Shown here: positions 29,760 through 39,441 of the stretch, piece after piece | How the letters are laid out: each line of letters begins with the position of its first letter | How positions within the stretch are numbered: the stretch's first letter is position 1 | From: a virus | DNA: 40,624 nucleotides | Virus record (IMG/VR): IMGVR_UViG_3300042111_000258 | Coordinates: 1-40,624 of that record | Reading direction: 5' to 3' (one strand) | The notes under the pieces: model-generated | What the model saw: only the letters and a program-made list of their open reading frames with translations | Databases searched by the model: none | What the model was told of the DNA's origin: nothing | Made by a program: the position numbers and the translations under genes

Positions 29760-29990
29760 CTACGAATCGCGTCCTCGCCAGAATGCCCACGCCCCCGCCA
29801 CGAGCGGCGGCAGCCAGATGGCCCACGCCTGCGGCACCTGCCAGCCGAGCGAGCCGCTCGCCACGATTGCGAGGACGCCGACGATGCCTCCCGCGATACG
29901 CCAGCCGCACGCCGACAGGACGGCCGCGACGAGTCCGAGGAGGAGCACGGTCGCGACAATTGCCGCGACGAGGAACGCGAGGGACTCCAT
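29760..29990 (-). CDS. Small membrane protein
   Basis: 76 residues from [12 protein letters not shown]. Two to three hydrophobic segments (FLVAAIVATVLLLGLVAAV, then IAGGIVGVLAIVASG, then PPLVAGAWAFW). The start overlaps the previous stop (TGATG). Following tail genes, a holin or accessory lysis role is possible, but so is a glycan-export role beside gmd. Confidence 0.65.
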   Translation of the reverse strand: MESLAFLVAAIVATVLLLGLVAAVLSACGWRIAGGIVGVLAIVASGSLGWQVPQAWAIWLPPLVAGAWAFWRGRDS

Positions 29991-30301
29991 CACTCCGGCC
30001 CCGCCACTACGCCCTCTGCCACGCCCACCTTCGCCACGTACTGCATCAACGCCCCCACCGCCGCCGCGAGGTCGGGATCGGAGTCGGCTCCCGCGAGCAG
30101 GTCGCGTACGTGCAGCCGGATCGGCTCGGCGGGTGCCTCCTCCACGCCGGTCTCGGTGGTGCGGAATCGGACCAGCGTGACGCGGGCTTCGGCTTCGCCT
30201 CCTGTCACGCTTGACACTACGATTTCACGGACCCACAGGCGGTCGTACGTGGCTGCGTAAGACAGCGGCTCGGCAGCGTACAGCGTGGGGATGTCAGGCA
30301 T
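29990..30301 (-). CDS. Small protein next to the tail fibre, unknown function
   Basis: 103 residues, [15 protein letters not shown] at the start. Mostly beta ([24 protein letters not shown]), then an acidic helical end ([13 protein letters not shown]). It overlaps the fibre gene by eight bases, so a tail-fibre accessory is plausible. Not recognised. Confidence 0.6.
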   Translation of the reverse strand: MPDIPTLYAAEPLSYAATYDRLWVREIVVSSVTGGEAEARVTLVRFRTTETGVEEAPAEPIRLHVRDLLAGADSDPDLAAAVGALMQYVAKVGVAEGVVAGPE

Positions 30302-32408
30302 TGATCCTCTCCTCTAGTGCGGCGATGCGTGCGTTGCTTTCTTGCAGTGCCTTGATCAACACGGGCACCAACTTTTCATACGCCAACCCCAGATGGTCGC
30401 CGCACTGCGCGACCACGCTGTCGGCGTAGTCGGTGCCCGCGAGTGCCGCCTGAGCCTCTTGTGCGATCAGTCCGACCTGACGCTCGGTGGCGAAGTTGCG
30501 GTCGCTCTGCGGTATGAAGTCGAACGCGACGGGTCGCAGCGATTCGATGACGCTGGTGGCGTCGGTCAGCGATTCGACGCGAGTCTTGAAGCGGGCGTCT
30601 GAGGTGGCGATCGTCGCGTTGGTGGCGTAAATCTGGGAGTTGACTTGCAGAAGGTAGGCACCGTTGTCGGTGGTGGTGCCGATGAGTACCTCACCGCCCA
30701 GCGCCTGCATGTAGATCGGATACGAAACGGACGATCCGAAACTCTGGCACTGGATGTACGTGCCTCCAGTGCTTGTGTTTACTCCTCCAATGCCAAGCCC
30801 ATAGCCTGCCGAGAAGTTCTCAATCGTCAGAGGGTAGTATGTTTTCGCACCAAGCGCCGGAGTGCCGTTTGCAGATTGATACAGTGACGACGTGCCGACG
30901 ATGTTCAGTCGCTCCGTCGTCATCTGCGTCCCAATCCCCACATTCCCGCTCGCATCCACCCGCACCCGCTCAAGCGAGTCGGTGACGATCGACAGCGAAT
31001 TTGCACCGCCGACCTGCTGGATGCCCGTATCGTCGTCCCCGCTGATCGCCAGTCCCGGCTTGTACGAGCCGCTGCTGCCGCTGCCTGCGGTGACGAAGCA
31101 TTGCCCAGCCATCACCGTCTGCGCGACACCTGTGCTGGCATCGGTGCGACACCGCATCACCTCGCTTAGGCTGCCTGCACCGCCGCCCGTCTGCGCGAAG
31201 AACACCAGCGCGCCAGCGTAGTTCTGTGATGCGGACGAGTCCTTGACGCCCTGAATCGCGCCGAATCCGTAGTCCGCAGTGCTGTTCCCTGTCTGGCCCT
31301 TGAAGAACACAGTTGGTCCGACATTGACCGCAGCGGTCGCCGTAGAGGTAAGGACAACAGTATGAGACGTGCCGTTTGCCGGTGCAGAACCGACGCTGCC
31401 AGACACGGAGACGCTTCCCGACGTAACCGCCGCCGCACCGGTGAACGCCGGACTCGCCGTCGGCTGCACGGACAGCACCGTGCGTGCCGTCGCGGCGTCC
31501 AGTTCCTCCACGTCGCCTGCACCCGCAGACGAGCGACCGAGAATGCGGTTGGTGGCGGAGACGTTCTGGAGTTTGGCGTAGGTGACGGCGTCGTTCTGAA
31601 TCTTCGCCGTGCTGACGGTGTTGTCCGTCGGCGTGCGGGTGTCGCTGAGACGCGAGTCGTTGCCCTGACACGCGGTGCCGCCACTGGTCCCGTACGTCAC
31701 GCTCACCGTGCCGTTGATTGACACGCCCAGCCCCGAGCCGACGATCATCGCACCGGCGGCACCCGTCGTCGCGAGTGGCAGGCGGGCGGCGTCCAGCGTG
31801 CCGGAGGTCACGGCACTGGCCGCGATGGCGATCGTCGTGTTCGACGCCGCCGTCAGGCGACCGTCAGCGCCGACGGTGAACGTGGCGACCTGCGTTGCCG
31901 AGCCGTAGGACGCTGCGGACACACCGCTCGCGGCGATTGTCGGATTCGGGTATGTGCCTGCGAGCGAGCCGCCTGCACTGCCCGTCGGAGTGCGGGAGTC
32001 GGAGAGCCTCGCGTCATTGCCGATGCACACGGTGCTCGAAGACGAGCCCGTCGGAATGCGGGCAATGTCCAGCGTGCCGGACGTGATGTCCGACGCTGCG
32101 TGCGTGTGCGACGACGACGCCTTGCCATCGAGCGCCGTCTGAAGCCCGGTCACGTCGGAAATCGCGTGCGTGTGGCTGCTTGACGCCTTGCCGTCGAGGG
32201 CGGTTTGCAGCCCCGTTACATCAGAGATCGAGTGCGTGTGCGACGCGAGGGCGTAACTCTGGAACGTGAACGACGTGATGACGTTCGAGGCGTCCTTGAA
32301 ATACAGAACTTTGTCGGCGTAGTTCAGTGCCAACTCGCCGTGCAGGAGCGACGACGGGGCCGATGCTCCGGGCGTGCCGTTGCGCTTGAGTTGGACCGGC
32401 GTTGGCAC
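30294..32408 (-). CDS. Tail fibre protein with C-terminal S74 intramolecular chaperone
   Basis: 704 residues from a GTG (TAGTG overlap with the upstream stop). N-terminus [27 protein letters not shown] is like the virion-attachment start of phage fibres. Then come repeats of the [21 protein letters not shown] kind (about residues 55-110), a long Ser/Thr/Gly-rich shaft, and the S74 end: SDARFK with the cutting Ser near 603, [20 protein letters not shown], and a final coiled coil. The chaperone folds the trimer and then cuts itself off. This protein most likely binds the host surface. Confidence 0.85.
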   Translation of the reverse strand: MPTPVQLKRNGTPGASAPSSLLHGELALNYADKVLYFKDASNVITSFTFQSYALASHTHSISDVTGLQTALDGKASSSHTHAISDVTGLQTALDGKASSSHTHAASDITSGTLDIARIPTGSSSSTVCIGNDARLSDSRTPTGSAGGSLAGTYPNPTIAASGVSAASYGSATQVATFTVGADGRLTAASNTTIAIAASAVTSGTLDAARLPLATTGAAGAMIVGSGLGVSINGTVSVTYGTSGGTACQGNDSRLSDTRTPTDNTVSTAKIQNDAVTYAKLQNVSATNRILGRSSAGAGDVEELDAATARTVLSVQPTASPAFTGAAAVTSGSVSVSGSVGSAPANGTSHTVVLTSTATAAVNVGPTVFFKGQTGNSTADYGFGAIQGVKDSSASQNYAGALVFFAQTGGGAGSLSEVMRCRTDASTGVAQTVMAGQCFVTAGSGSSGSYKPGLAISGDDDTGIQQVGGANSLSIVTDSLERVRVDASGNVGIGTQMTTERLNIVGTSSLYQSANGTPALGAKTYYPLTIENFSAGYGLGIGGVNTSTGGTYIQCQSFGSSVSYPIYMQALGGEVLIGTTTDNGAYLLQVNSQIYATNATIATSDARFKTRVESLTDATSVIESLRPVAFDFIPQSDRNFATERQVGLIAQEAQAALAGTDYADSVVAQCGDHLGLAYEKLVPVLIKALQESNARIAALEERINA

Positions 32409-33838
32409 TAAAAAGACCCTCCATCGAGCGTCTCAAGAAACGCCACCGACGTGCCGGACGCGGAGTAGGTCAGGATGCCGTCGGTCGTGCCGCCCTGCAC
32501 GGCAGAGACCGTGTCGAGCGCGTTCGACCCGAGGACGCTGCCCTTCGGCACGGTCGCGAGGCCAGTTCCACCCTTCGTAGGCCCGATCGCCGTTGCAGAC
32601 CACACGCCGGTGGTCACCGTGCCGAGCGTCGTGATCGACGTCTGGCCGGCGTAGGCCGTCGAGATGTCGATGGAGTCGGCTGCCACGCTGATCCGATCCG
32701 CCGTCCCGACGGCGTTGATCGTGCTGCCGTCCTTCGTGAGGCCGTTGCCGGCGGTGATCTGGCCGGCGCCGGAGAACTGGGCGAACGCCAGCGACGTCGT
32801 GCCGACCGTGATCGTGCCGTTTGTCGTCAGCACCCAGCCCGTGTCCGCGTTCGTCGTGCCTTCCTCTACGAACGTGAACGCACCCGGCGTCACTTCGGCG
32901 TCAGCGTCGAAGTCGGTGGCACGCACCGCCGCCCCGGACGCCTGCACGACGTAGATGCCGTTCTGCGACGCCGTGTCCTGATTCTTGACGAGCACCCGGT
33001 CGCCCGTGGCGAGCGTCACGCCGTCGATCGCGTCGCCGTTCTCAAGCGCGCTCGACAGGTCGATGTTCGCCGTGGTCGCGGCCCTGACGCTTTGCTTGAC
33101 GTCGAGGCCGTTCCTCGCAGCATCGACGTCCGCTTTCCTCGCGGCGTCGTTCGCATCTGTCGGCGCCGCGAGGTTCGTGATCTTCTGCGAGTTCATCGTC
33201 AGCGACGCCGTCGGCGCAGCGAATGACGTCAGGTTGTACGCCTTGACCGTGGTCTCGAGGTCGGTCACGTTCGCCGCGACGTGTGTGTGGACGGCGGACG
33301 CGGCGGAAACATCGACCGAGGTCAGGCTGACTGTGCCGACCTTTCCGTTGACGCTTGAGACCGGCCCGTACTTGGCCGCCTCTGTCGCGAAGTCAGTGAC
33401 GTCGGCTGCGACGTGCGTGTGGACGGCGGACGCCGCGCTCACGTCGACTGACGTCAGGCTGACAGTCCCGGTCTTCCCGTTGACGCTGGAAACCGGCCCG
33501 ACGAGCGACGCGGCTGTCGTGAAGTCGGTGATCTTGACGCTGGTCAGCGACGGGATGTCGTCGGCCACGAGCGCACGGAACGTCGGCGCCGCGTCCGGCC
33601 CCGAAGTCGGCCCGGCGAGCACCTTGTTGGCCTCGCGGACAGTGACGATCGAGATGAACGCCCCGCCGCCGCCGATAGCGACCACGTTCGCGGCGTTCGT
33701 GCCGCTCGAGCCGGTGCCGATGTAGAGCGTGCCAGCACCGCCCGTGCCGGCGGCTTCGGCGTAGGCTAACTCCGCATTCAGGAGATGCTCAGGAGCCGAG
33801 CCGCCTGTAGACCTGCGGATACGAATGCGATTAGCCAT
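32408..33838 (-). CDS. Second tail-fibre-like protein
   Basis: 476 residues. N-terminus [27 protein letters not shown] resembles the start of the fibre at 30294. The middle has a duplicated unit ([19 protein letters not shown], then [12 protein letters not shown], repeated once) and the typical fibre segment [20 protein letters not shown]...[16 protein letters not shown]. It has no S74 end; it stops after LETLDGGSF. It could be the proximal half of the fibre, with the 704-residue protein as the distal part. Confidence 0.8.
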   Translation of the reverse strand: MANRIRIRRSTGGSAPEHLLNAELAYAEAAGTGGAGTLYIGTGSSGTNAANVVAIGGGGAFISIVTVREANKVLAGPTSGPDAAPTFRALVADDIPSLTSVKITDFTTAASLVGPVSSVNGKTGTVSLTSVDVSAASAVHTHVAADVTDFATEAAKYGPVSSVNGKVGTVSLTSVDVSAASAVHTHVAANVTDLETTVKAYNLTSFAAPTASLTMNSQKITNLAAPTDANDAARKADVDAARNGLDVKQSVRAATTANIDLSSALENGDAIDGVTLATGDRVLVKNQDTASQNGIYVVQASGAAVRATDFDADAEVTPGAFTFVEEGTTNADTGWVLTTNGTITVGTTSLAFAQFSGAGQITAGNGLTKDGSTINAVGTADRISVAADSIDISTAYAGQTSITTLGTVTTGVWSATAIGPTKGGTGLATVPKGSVLGSNALDTVSAVQGGTTDGILTYSASGTSVAFLETLDGGSF

Positions 33839-34122
33839 GCGAAGTTACCTCCATCCACTAGGTTTGTTTCTGCGTAGTCGCGCCATTTGCCTGTTGAGTA
33901 CCGCAGCACGTCGCCGTCCGCCGGCGAGGCGATCTGCACGTCCGTCAGTTGGCTCAGTGCCGTGGCGCCTCCAGTCGCCCCGATGTCGCCGGACGGACCC
34001 TGCGGCCCGATGCCGCCCGTGACCGCTGCCGCGACGGCTCCGCTGCCGACGGTCGCCGAGACGCCGGCGCCGCTGACGGTCGCCGAAATCCGCGTTCCCG
34101 TGACGCTGGCCGTGATGCTCAC
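33778..34122 (-). CDS. Small fibre-associated protein with a collagen-like piece
   Basis: 114 residues from a GTG that overlaps the previous stop (GTGA). Repeated SATVSGAGVSATVGSG units, then GIGPQGPSGDIGATGG (collagen-like Gly-X-Y), then VQIASPADGDVLRYSTGKW, a segment common in phage fibre proteins. Overlaps the next fibre gene by 61 bp. Likely a virion appendage part. Confidence 0.7.
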   Translation of the reverse strand: MSITASVTGTRISATVSGAGVSATVGSGAVAAAVTGGIGPQGPSGDIGATGGATALSQLTDVQIASPADGDVLRYSTGKWRDYAETNLVDGGNFAWLIAFVSAGLQAARLLSIS

Positions 34123-34442
34123 CGCGCCACCTCGACGAAGCCCGAAAGTGCCGTCCGCTTCACGTCGCCCGGGGCGATCCACTCAAGCCGCCACGAGTAC
34201 GTGCCCGGCTGGAGCGCCTCGGTCTGTGCCTCGGTCATCGCGACGGACACGACGCCCGTCGAGGCGTTCGTGATCGTCGAGGTGATCGTGCCGACCGAGT
34301 TCCCCGTGATCGGCGACACGATCGACGATGACACCGTGTACCCCGACATATCTATGTCAAAGTCGATAGTCGTTCCGAACTGGTCCCCGCGACGGAGCGA
34401 GAGGTTCAGCGGACCCGGCAGTTGGCTGTAGGTATTGCTCAC
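34119..34442 (-). CDS. Probable baseplate/fibre adaptor (BppU-like)
   Basis: 107 residues, MSNTYSQLPGPLNLSLRRGDQFG at the start. The all-beta body with SLRRGDQFGTTIDFDIDMSG and GTYSWRLEWIAPG is like the N-terminal domain of phage baseplate upper proteins and related appendage adaptors. The position before the fibres agrees. Moderate. Confidence 0.6.
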   Translation of the reverse strand: MSNTYSQLPGPLNLSLRRGDQFGTTIDFDIDMSGYTVSSSIVSPITGNSVGTITSTITNASTGVVSVAMTEAQTEALQPGTYSWRLEWIAPGDVKRTALSGFVEVAR

Positions 34443-34711
34443 CGAGGCTGCTCCACGGAGACCTTGTATTGCCTCGCCTCTTCAGCGGCCTTGGGCTGGA
34501 GCGCGTAGAGGAGCCGGGTCTGCTCCTCGATCGCGCTGGCGATGTCCTTCTGCGACTCCGAGATCGTCTTCAGGAACGCCGAGTGCTGCTCCACGAGCGG
34601 CAGGAGGACGTCGGTGCGGAGGAAGTAGCCTCCGGCCACGCAAAGCAAGGTCGGCAGGCCGTAGCGTTCGAGGACCGTCTTCAAGACGTCGTTCATTTCT
34701 TCACCGCTCAC
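34439..34711 (-). CDS. Single-pass membrane protein, holin candidate
   Basis: 90 residues from a GTG (34711, GAGG nearby); the ATG at 34696 is an alternative. LPTLLCVAGGYFLRTDVLLPLV is a membrane segment, then a helical tail (VEQHSAFLKTISESQKDIASAIEEQ) that is probably coiled coil. This one-segment-plus-coil layout between fibre genes and downstream functions fits BhlA/UviB-like holins. No lysozyme-type endolysin is seen nearby. Confidence 0.5.
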   Translation of the reverse strand: MSGEEMNDVLKTVLERYGLPTLLCVAGGYFLRTDVLLPLVEQHSAFLKTISESQKDIASAIEEQTRLLYALQPKAAEEARQYKVSVEQPR

Positions 34712-34748
34712 GGGACGCCTCGTGACGCCACAAAGGCAGAATGCGGCG

Positions 34749-35300
34749 TTATTTCATTGTATCGTTTTGCAGCCTTACCCACGCAGCATCCACGCGGCCG
34801 GCGAGGACCGACAAATCCCCATCGTTGAGCACCTCGTCGTCCACGAGGCGGGCCTCGATGCCACGCTCGCTCGAGTGCGACCCGGCAGAACCAGCCAATC
34901 CAGCCCCGGGCCTGACGACGCGCCAGACGTACCCGCCGCGGGCGTGGATCGCCTCGGCCTCGTTGTCGAATCGGACGTCCGTGATCACGGCGAGCGGCGA
35001 CTCAGAGTCTTCGATCCGCTTCATGGTCGCCATCACCCAGATTTCCGGGTGGATCGTCTCGCGCCCCCACTCCGTGCCGATCGTCTGGAGGAGCCGCCGC
35101 GGGCTGGCCGGCAGCCACGGCAGGTCGCGTTCCTTGTGCCGGCGGTCCTGCAACTCGGCGATCGACATCCCGGTGATCGCCGAAATCGCCGCGTACAACG
35201 GGTCAGCGAATCCGAAGACGCCGGCGCCGTGCCGTGCCGCCAGCATCTCCGCCACCGTGTTTTTGCCGCAGCCGGCGGCGCCGCAGAGGCCGAGGATCAT
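34749..35300 (-). CDS. Deoxynucleoside monophosphate kinase-like protein
   Basis: 183 residues from MILGLCGAAGCGKNTVAEML. Walker A is GAAGCGKNT (residues 7-15), then FGFADPLYAAISAITGM (substrate lid typical of phage dNMP kinases), LLQTIGTEWGRETIHPEIWV, and VITDVRFDNEAEAIHARGG. This is the T4 gene 1-like family, phosphorylating dNMPs to feed phage DNA synthesis. Coupled to the upstream phosphoesterase (TGATG). Confidence 0.85.
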   Translation of the reverse strand: MILGLCGAAGCGKNTVAEMLAARHGAGVFGFADPLYAAISAITGMSIAELQDRRHKERDLPWLPASPRRLLQTIGTEWGRETIHPEIWVMATMKRIEDSESPLAVITDVRFDNEAEAIHARGGYVWRVVRPGAGLAGSAGSHSSERGIEARLVDDEVLNDGDLSVLAGRVDAAWVRLQNDTMK

Positions 35301-36469
35301 CACTTCACCCCTGCGACGTGCATGGCCGTCAAGCCGCCCTCTGGGCGGTAGAGGAACGTCTCCATCGCTCGGCGGGCGCCTATGAATCCGTGCTCGGAGT
35401 GCCAGTCGTCCGTGGCCCCGACACTGGGAGCGGTTCGGACGATCACCGACTCGATGGTCTCGATCGGCCGCTGCCACTCGGCGGCCTGCGAGTGGTAGTG
35501 TCCCGTGTGGTACTCGCGGTACGGGCATCGCGCCCAATCGGCGGCGGCCTCGATCGCCATGATCTGCGGCAACTTCCGCTTCGCCCGGTGGCCGTGGGCG
35601 ATTCCGAGCAGATTGGCCCCGTGCGTGACGTACTGCCGGCCGGTGAACTTCATGCTCACGGCGACGCGCTGGTCGTTTCGGAACCGCTCGAACAGGATGC
35701 GCTGAAACGCCCAACTGAGGGTCTCGTCATGGTTCCCGTTCACGACGTGGACGTCGGTCGGCGTCGTCGCGGCGGACTGCTCGACGATCGACAAGAGCGC
35801 GTCGCTGCCGACCTCGATCATCTTCTGAAGGCGGCCGTCGCGCTCCAACTGCGTGCCGCTGGTGGTGGTCCCGTGCGGCGAGTCGTAGTGAAAGAGGTCG
35901 CCGAGGTAGAAGATGCTCCTCCGAGCGGGCTTGTACTCGTTGCCGACGGCGATCAGTTCGTTCGACGTCTGCCTGATGACGCGGTCGGCGATGTCGAGAT
36001 CGTAGTCGCCGTGTCCGGTTGTCTTGCTCCACGCATACTTGCCGACGTGAACGTCCGCCACCACGATGACCTGCCACAGTTCTCCCTTCGGCTTCTTGTG
36101 GCGGCTCACCGGCCGCTGCTTGAGGCCGACGGCGCCGGCGATCATCGCCTCCACAACCTCGCGGGTCGTCGGCCCCGCCTTGGGCTTCAGCCGGACGAAG
36201 ACGCGGTGTAACTCGGTGACGGTCGTGCCGCCCTTGCCATCGCTCGTCGCGCACTCCCACTTGGTGGCTTCGGATGCCGCTACTTCATACCGCTGCAAGT
36301 CCGCCTCGATGTGCGCGAGGAGGTCTTCGACGGTCTTGATGCGGCGGCTCGTGCTGCGGGCCTCGAGCACGTCGCCCTCGCGCTTGGTCGTGACCTGCTC
36401 CGCGTCCGGGGCGGGTTCAGGCTGTGGCAGTTTGGCCGCCACCTTGGCGATCAAGTCCTCCTGAGCCAT
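35300..36469 (-). CDS. Calcineurin-like metallophosphoesterase
   Basis: 389 residues from MAQEDLIAKVAAKLP. Metal-binding motifs occur in order: VADVHVGK, YLGDLFHY, VNGNHDE, AHGHRAK and HTGHYHSQ, all needed for a two-metal phosphoesterase. An N-terminal 150 residues precede the domain and may bind DNA or partners. Phage proteins of this size act on nucleic acid ends or nucleotides; its place next to the dNMP kinase supports nucleotide or DNA metabolism. Substrate unknown. Confidence 0.85.
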   Translation of the reverse strand: MAQEDLIAKVAAKLPQPEPAPDAEQVTTKREGDVLEARSTSRRIKTVEDLLAHIEADLQRYEVAASEATKWECATSDGKGGTTVTELHRVFVRLKPKAGPTTREVVEAMIAGAVGLKQRPVSRHKKPKGELWQVIVVADVHVGKYAWSKTTGHGDYDLDIADRVIRQTSNELIAVGNEYKPARRSIFYLGDLFHYDSPHGTTTSGTQLERDGRLQKMIEVGSDALLSIVEQSAATTPTDVHVVNGNHDETLSWAFQRILFERFRNDQRVAVSMKFTGRQYVTHGANLLGIAHGHRAKRKLPQIMAIEAAADWARCPYREYHTGHYHSQAAEWQRPIETIESVIVRTAPSVGATDDWHSEHGFIGARRAMETFLYRPEGGLTAMHVAGVK

Positions 36470-36708
36470 GCCTTCACTCCTTGCGGGCCGATGACGATGC
36501 CCAGTTCGCCGAGCGTCGCCGAGATCGCCCGGCACGCCGTGATCTCCCGCTTGCCGAACCGGCCTGCAAAGTACGCATCGCGGAGCGGCAGAACCTGCTC
36601 CGCCTGCTCCGGCGTGAGCCGCTGCCACCACGGTTTGACGTGCGGCGTCGTGTCCACCCGGGACGCGACTCGTTCGATGAGGTCATCCGCTGACAACTTC
36701 TCGTCCAT
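36451..36708 (-). CDS. Small HTH-like protein
   Basis: 85 residues from MDEKLSADDLIER, with GAGGTGCAGC upstream. WQRLTPEQAEQVLPLRDAYFAG, then REITACRAISATLGELGIVIG, looks like the N-terminal DNA-binding part that some phage phosphoesterases carry, here as a separate gene overlapping the phosphoesterase by 19 bp. Ends LRRT. Confidence 0.6.
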   Translation of the reverse strand: MDEKLSADDLIERVASRVDTTPHVKPWWQRLTPEQAEQVLPLRDAYFAGRFGKREITACRAISATLGELGIVIGPQGVKAWLRRT

Positions 36709-36716
36709 GCTGCACC

Positions 36717-37781
36717 TCACGAGAGACCGTCGCACGCCATCAGGAGTGCGCTGATGTGATGCCCGACACGCTCCTCGTCCCCTGACAGGATCGCTTCCAC
36801 GCCAGACCCGGCGGCGTCGATGGCCCCCGCGTGGACGCTCTCGCAGACCGCGGCGTCCTCGGCGAACACGGCTCGGTTAAAGTCCACGACCGCCCTGTTG
36901 AACACCTCGCGGCGTTCCGCCTGTGCCGGCGAGAGGTCGCCGACCTTCGTCGCGTAGACCAGAGACGTGAACTCCGTGTCGCCGACGCCAGCCGGCGAGA
37001 AGAACTGGACCGATACGCTCATGCCGGCCGCGCTCGCGATTGTGCAGTGCGGGAAGACCAGTTGGTGGACGTAGCCGGCAGGCTTGTACGGACGCGACGC
37101 GAACACGTCCTCCATCGATTCAAGCCACGCCGTGGTCTTCGCGGACAAGGGCGTCGACCACGACGAGTGCGGGCCGGCGAATGAGAACTCGCCGCCGTTC
37201 GCGCCGAGCCGGTGGAACGTCTCCGGGTGGACGTGGCCGACGTGGTACGCCTCGAGCGTGTTCTCGACGGCGATCTTCCAGTTGCACCGCATCCAGATGC
37301 GGTTCGTGTCGAGTTTCTCGCCGCAGGCTTCCGTCATCGCGGCGATCGTCCCCCAAGCATCTCCGAGCCACGCCTCCAGTTCGATCGCTTTCGTGCGGCA
37401 GACGAACACGAGGTTCCCGCACCGGGCCGTCTCGTACACGGCGAGGCCGTGCTCCGCGAGGTTCACGCCGTCGAAACTGGGCCGCTTCGGCACCCGGCAC
37501 GGTAGGCCGTCAGGCCCGAACTCCCAGCCGTGGTAGCCGCAGACAAGCGGGCCGGTCCCGCAGGGCTTCGTGACAAGCCTGTTGAGGCGGTGCGGACAGA
37601 CGTTCAGGAACGCCTTCAGTTCGCCGTCGACGTTCTGGACGATGACCTTCCCGCGGACGACGTAGTCGCCGTCTCCGGCGATCTCGTTCGCCATGCAGGC
37701 CGGAGTCCAGACGGAGTTCGCAAGCGCCGTCACCTCGCGGGCGTACTGCTCCTCAGAAGCGTAGTAGGCGGCCGGGATCAT
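36717..37781 (-). CDS. Rieske non-heme iron oxygenase (alpha subunit type)
   Basis: 354 residues; ATG overlaps the SDR stop (ATGA-type, 37778-37781). The Rieske [2Fe-2S] centre is complete: CPHR (Cys62, His64) and CGYHGW (Cys81, His84). The iron site is ENTLEAYHVGHVH (His180, His185), with Asp309 in FAEDAAV as the probable third ligand. Such enzymes hydroxylate, demethylate or desaturate with O2 and NAD(P)H-derived electrons. No ferredoxin or reductase gene is nearby, so host partners would be needed. Oxidising an acyl chain or a sugar is the likely job here. Confidence 0.9.
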   Translation of the reverse strand: MIPAAYYASEEQYAREVTALANSVWTPACMANEIAGDGDYVVRGKVIVQNVDGELKAFLNVCPHRLNRLVTKPCGTGPLVCGYHGWEFGPDGLPCRVPKRPSFDGVNLAEHGLAVYETARCGNLVFVCRTKAIELEAWLGDAWGTIAAMTEACGEKLDTNRIWMRCNWKIAVENTLEAYHVGHVHPETFHRLGANGGEFSFAGPHSSWSTPLSAKTTAWLESMEDVFASRPYKPAGYVHQLVFPHCTIASAAGMSVSVQFFSPAGVGDTEFTSLVYATKVGDLSPAQAERREVFNRAVVDFNRAVFAEDAAVCESVHAGAIDAAGSGVEAILSGDEERVGHHISALLMACDGLS

Positions 37782-38509
37782 TGTGCTGTCATGCCCCCGT
37801 CGATCGTGAGGATGGCCCCCGTCGTCCACTTCTGCCGCAGGAGGTACTGGATCGCCTCGGCGACGTCCTCCGGCTCGCCGAGGCCGAGGAGGTGATCGTC
37901 GACCACGGCTTGCCACTGCTTCGGAGACATCGTGTGCTCGAGCCGCTCCTGCATCGGCGTCCTGACGACGCCGGGGGCGACGGCGTTGACCCGGATGCCG
38001 GAGGGGGCCAGTTCGACCGCCAGCGCCTTGGTCAGCCCGAGCACTGCCGCTTTCGACGCGGCGTAGGCGCTCGCAGCGGCCTGTCCGACGATTCCAGCCA
38101 CGCTCGCCACGAACACGATCGCGTCGGACCCGCCGGCCCGAACGGCCGGCTGCCGGAACGCCTTGGCGACGTGCCACGCCGTGTGGTAGTTCGCCGCGAT
38201 CATCTCGTCCGCTTTGGCGTGCGTCTGGTATCGCAGGGGGATCAGCGAGTGGATGCCGGCGGCGTGGACGACGCCATCGAACTTCCCGTGGACCGCAGCG
38301 ATGTCCGCGAGCACGTCGTCGGTGCGGTCGCCCAGCGACACGAGGTCGATGCTCTTCCAGCCGTGGTTGCCTGCTGGCAGTGCGTCGTGGACTTCCCGCA
38401 GGCGGCCGTAGTCCCGGCCGAGCAGGTAGACGTCGTGGCCTCCGGCGGCCAAGAGTCTCGCCGTGGCGGCCCCGATGCCGCTGGACCCTCCGGTCACGAG
38501 GTATCTCAC
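37778..38509 (-). CDS. SDR-family oxidoreductase (3-oxoacyl-ACP reductase-like)
   Basis: 243 residues from a GTG that overlaps the KAS III stop (GTGA) and has GGAGG upstream. TGGSSGIG (residues 6-13) binds the cofactor, HAAGIH is the NxAG position with Asn replaced by His-Ala, and the catalytic Ser136, Tyr149, Lys153 are present (SAYAASKAA). VNAVAPGVVRTPM is typical of classical SDRs such as FabG. Beside KAS III and ACP, reduction of a 3-oxoacyl group is the best guess. Confidence 0.9.
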   Translation of the reverse strand: MRYLVTGGSSGIGAATARLLAAGGHDVYLLGRDYGRLREVHDALPAGNHGWKSIDLVSLGDRTDDVLADIAAVHGKFDGVVHAAGIHSLIPLRYQTHAKADEMIAANYHTAWHVAKAFRQPAVRAGGSDAIVFVASVAGIVGQAAASAYAASKAAVLGLTKALAVELAPSGIRVNAVAPGVVRTPMQERLEHTMSPKQWQAVVDDHLLGLGEPEDVAEAIQYLLRQKWTTGAILTIDGGMTAQ

Positions 38510-39441
38510 TCGGCGACCTCCACGAGGTCGTGGAGCCTCGTCGTGGACAGGTCGGCGGCGACGGCGCAGTACGACCAGCCACCGCCGAATCCGGCCATGA
38601 CCGTCTTCCCCTTGCCGCCGGTGGTCACGAGCGCCAGCGGGATCGACGCGCTCGACACGTTGCCGAACCGCCGGACGACGCCGTCGACCCACTTTGACTC
38701 CGGCACGCCGCACTTCTCGCGGAGGTGGCGGAGCATGAACTGGTTCGGCTGGTGCGGCACGATCTGGTCGACCGTGTCCATCGTCCAGCCGGCCGCAGCG
38801 AGCGACTCGGTGACCATCATCGGCACCGTCCGCACCGCGAACTCAAAGACCTCGGCGCCGTTCATCTTCAAGTACGCCGTGTCGCCGTGACCGAGCGACA
38901 GATGATCCGCCCCGCTCCCGTCGCTGCCGAAGGCGACGTGCATGGGCGGAGCGTCCTCGTCCCGCTCGAGGATCGTCGCGCTCACTGCGTCGCCGAAGAG
39001 AGGCTCGGTCGCCCTGTCGTTCGGCGAGACGACGGTCGACAGGCAGTCGCCGGCGACCAAGAGGACGCGGGGCACGCCGGCGGCCACGAGGCCGGACGCC
39101 ACCGCGAGGCCGTAGGTGTAGCCGGAGCACCCTTGGTTCACGTCGAACGCAGCACACGCCGTGCCGAGATTGAGCCTGCCGTGCAGGACGTTCGCGACCG
39201 GGGGGATGCGCTGATCCGGCGTCTGCGTGACGACGACGATCGCCTGCACCGCCCGGCCGAGCACCTCGCGGCACGCGGCCTCGGCCAAGTCGGTGAGCGT
39301 CAGGCGATCGACGACACGACGCTCGCGGACGCCGGTGGCGGCCTCCAGTTTCGACGCCGCGGCGCCCCAGCGCGACTGATCTCGCACGGTCGAAGGCACG
39401 GCCACGGCGATGTCGCGGATCGCGACGCCTTGGATGCTCAT
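38506..39441 (-). CDS. 3-oxoacyl-ACP synthase III (KAS III/FabH-like)
   Basis: 311 residues from MSIQGVAIRDI, starting on the ACP stop (ATGA, 39438-39441). The full catalytic set of the family is in place: Cys105 in NQGCSGYTY, His230 in VPHQPNQF, Asn261 in RFGNVSSAS. GFGGGWSYCAV near the end is the usual glycine-rich closing loop. It joins an acyl-CoA starter to malonyl-ACP to make a 3-oxoacyl-ACP, or, in related enzymes, moves acyl groups to other acceptors. Length and residues suggest it is active. Confidence 0.9.
   Translation of the reverse strand: MSIQGVAIRDIAVAVPSTVRDQSRWGAAASKLEAATGVRERRVVDRLTLTDLAEAACREVLGRAVQAIVVVTQTPDQRIPPVANVLHGRLNLGTACAAFDVNQGCSGYTYGLAVASGLVAAGVPRVLLVAGDCLSTVVSPNDRATEPLFGDAVSATILERDEDAPPMHVAFGSDGSGADHLSLGHGDTAYLKMNGAEVFEFAVRTVPMMVTESLAAAGWTMDTVDQIVPHQPNQFMLRHLREKCGVPESKWVDGVVRRFGNVSSASIPLALVTTGGKGKTVMAGFGGGWSYCAVAADLSTTRLHDLVEVAE

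Noticed and set aside
37781-38890. Rightward 369-codon frame across SDR and KAS III
   Set aside because: Antisense shadow of two genes with full catalytic motifs; composition is not protein-like.
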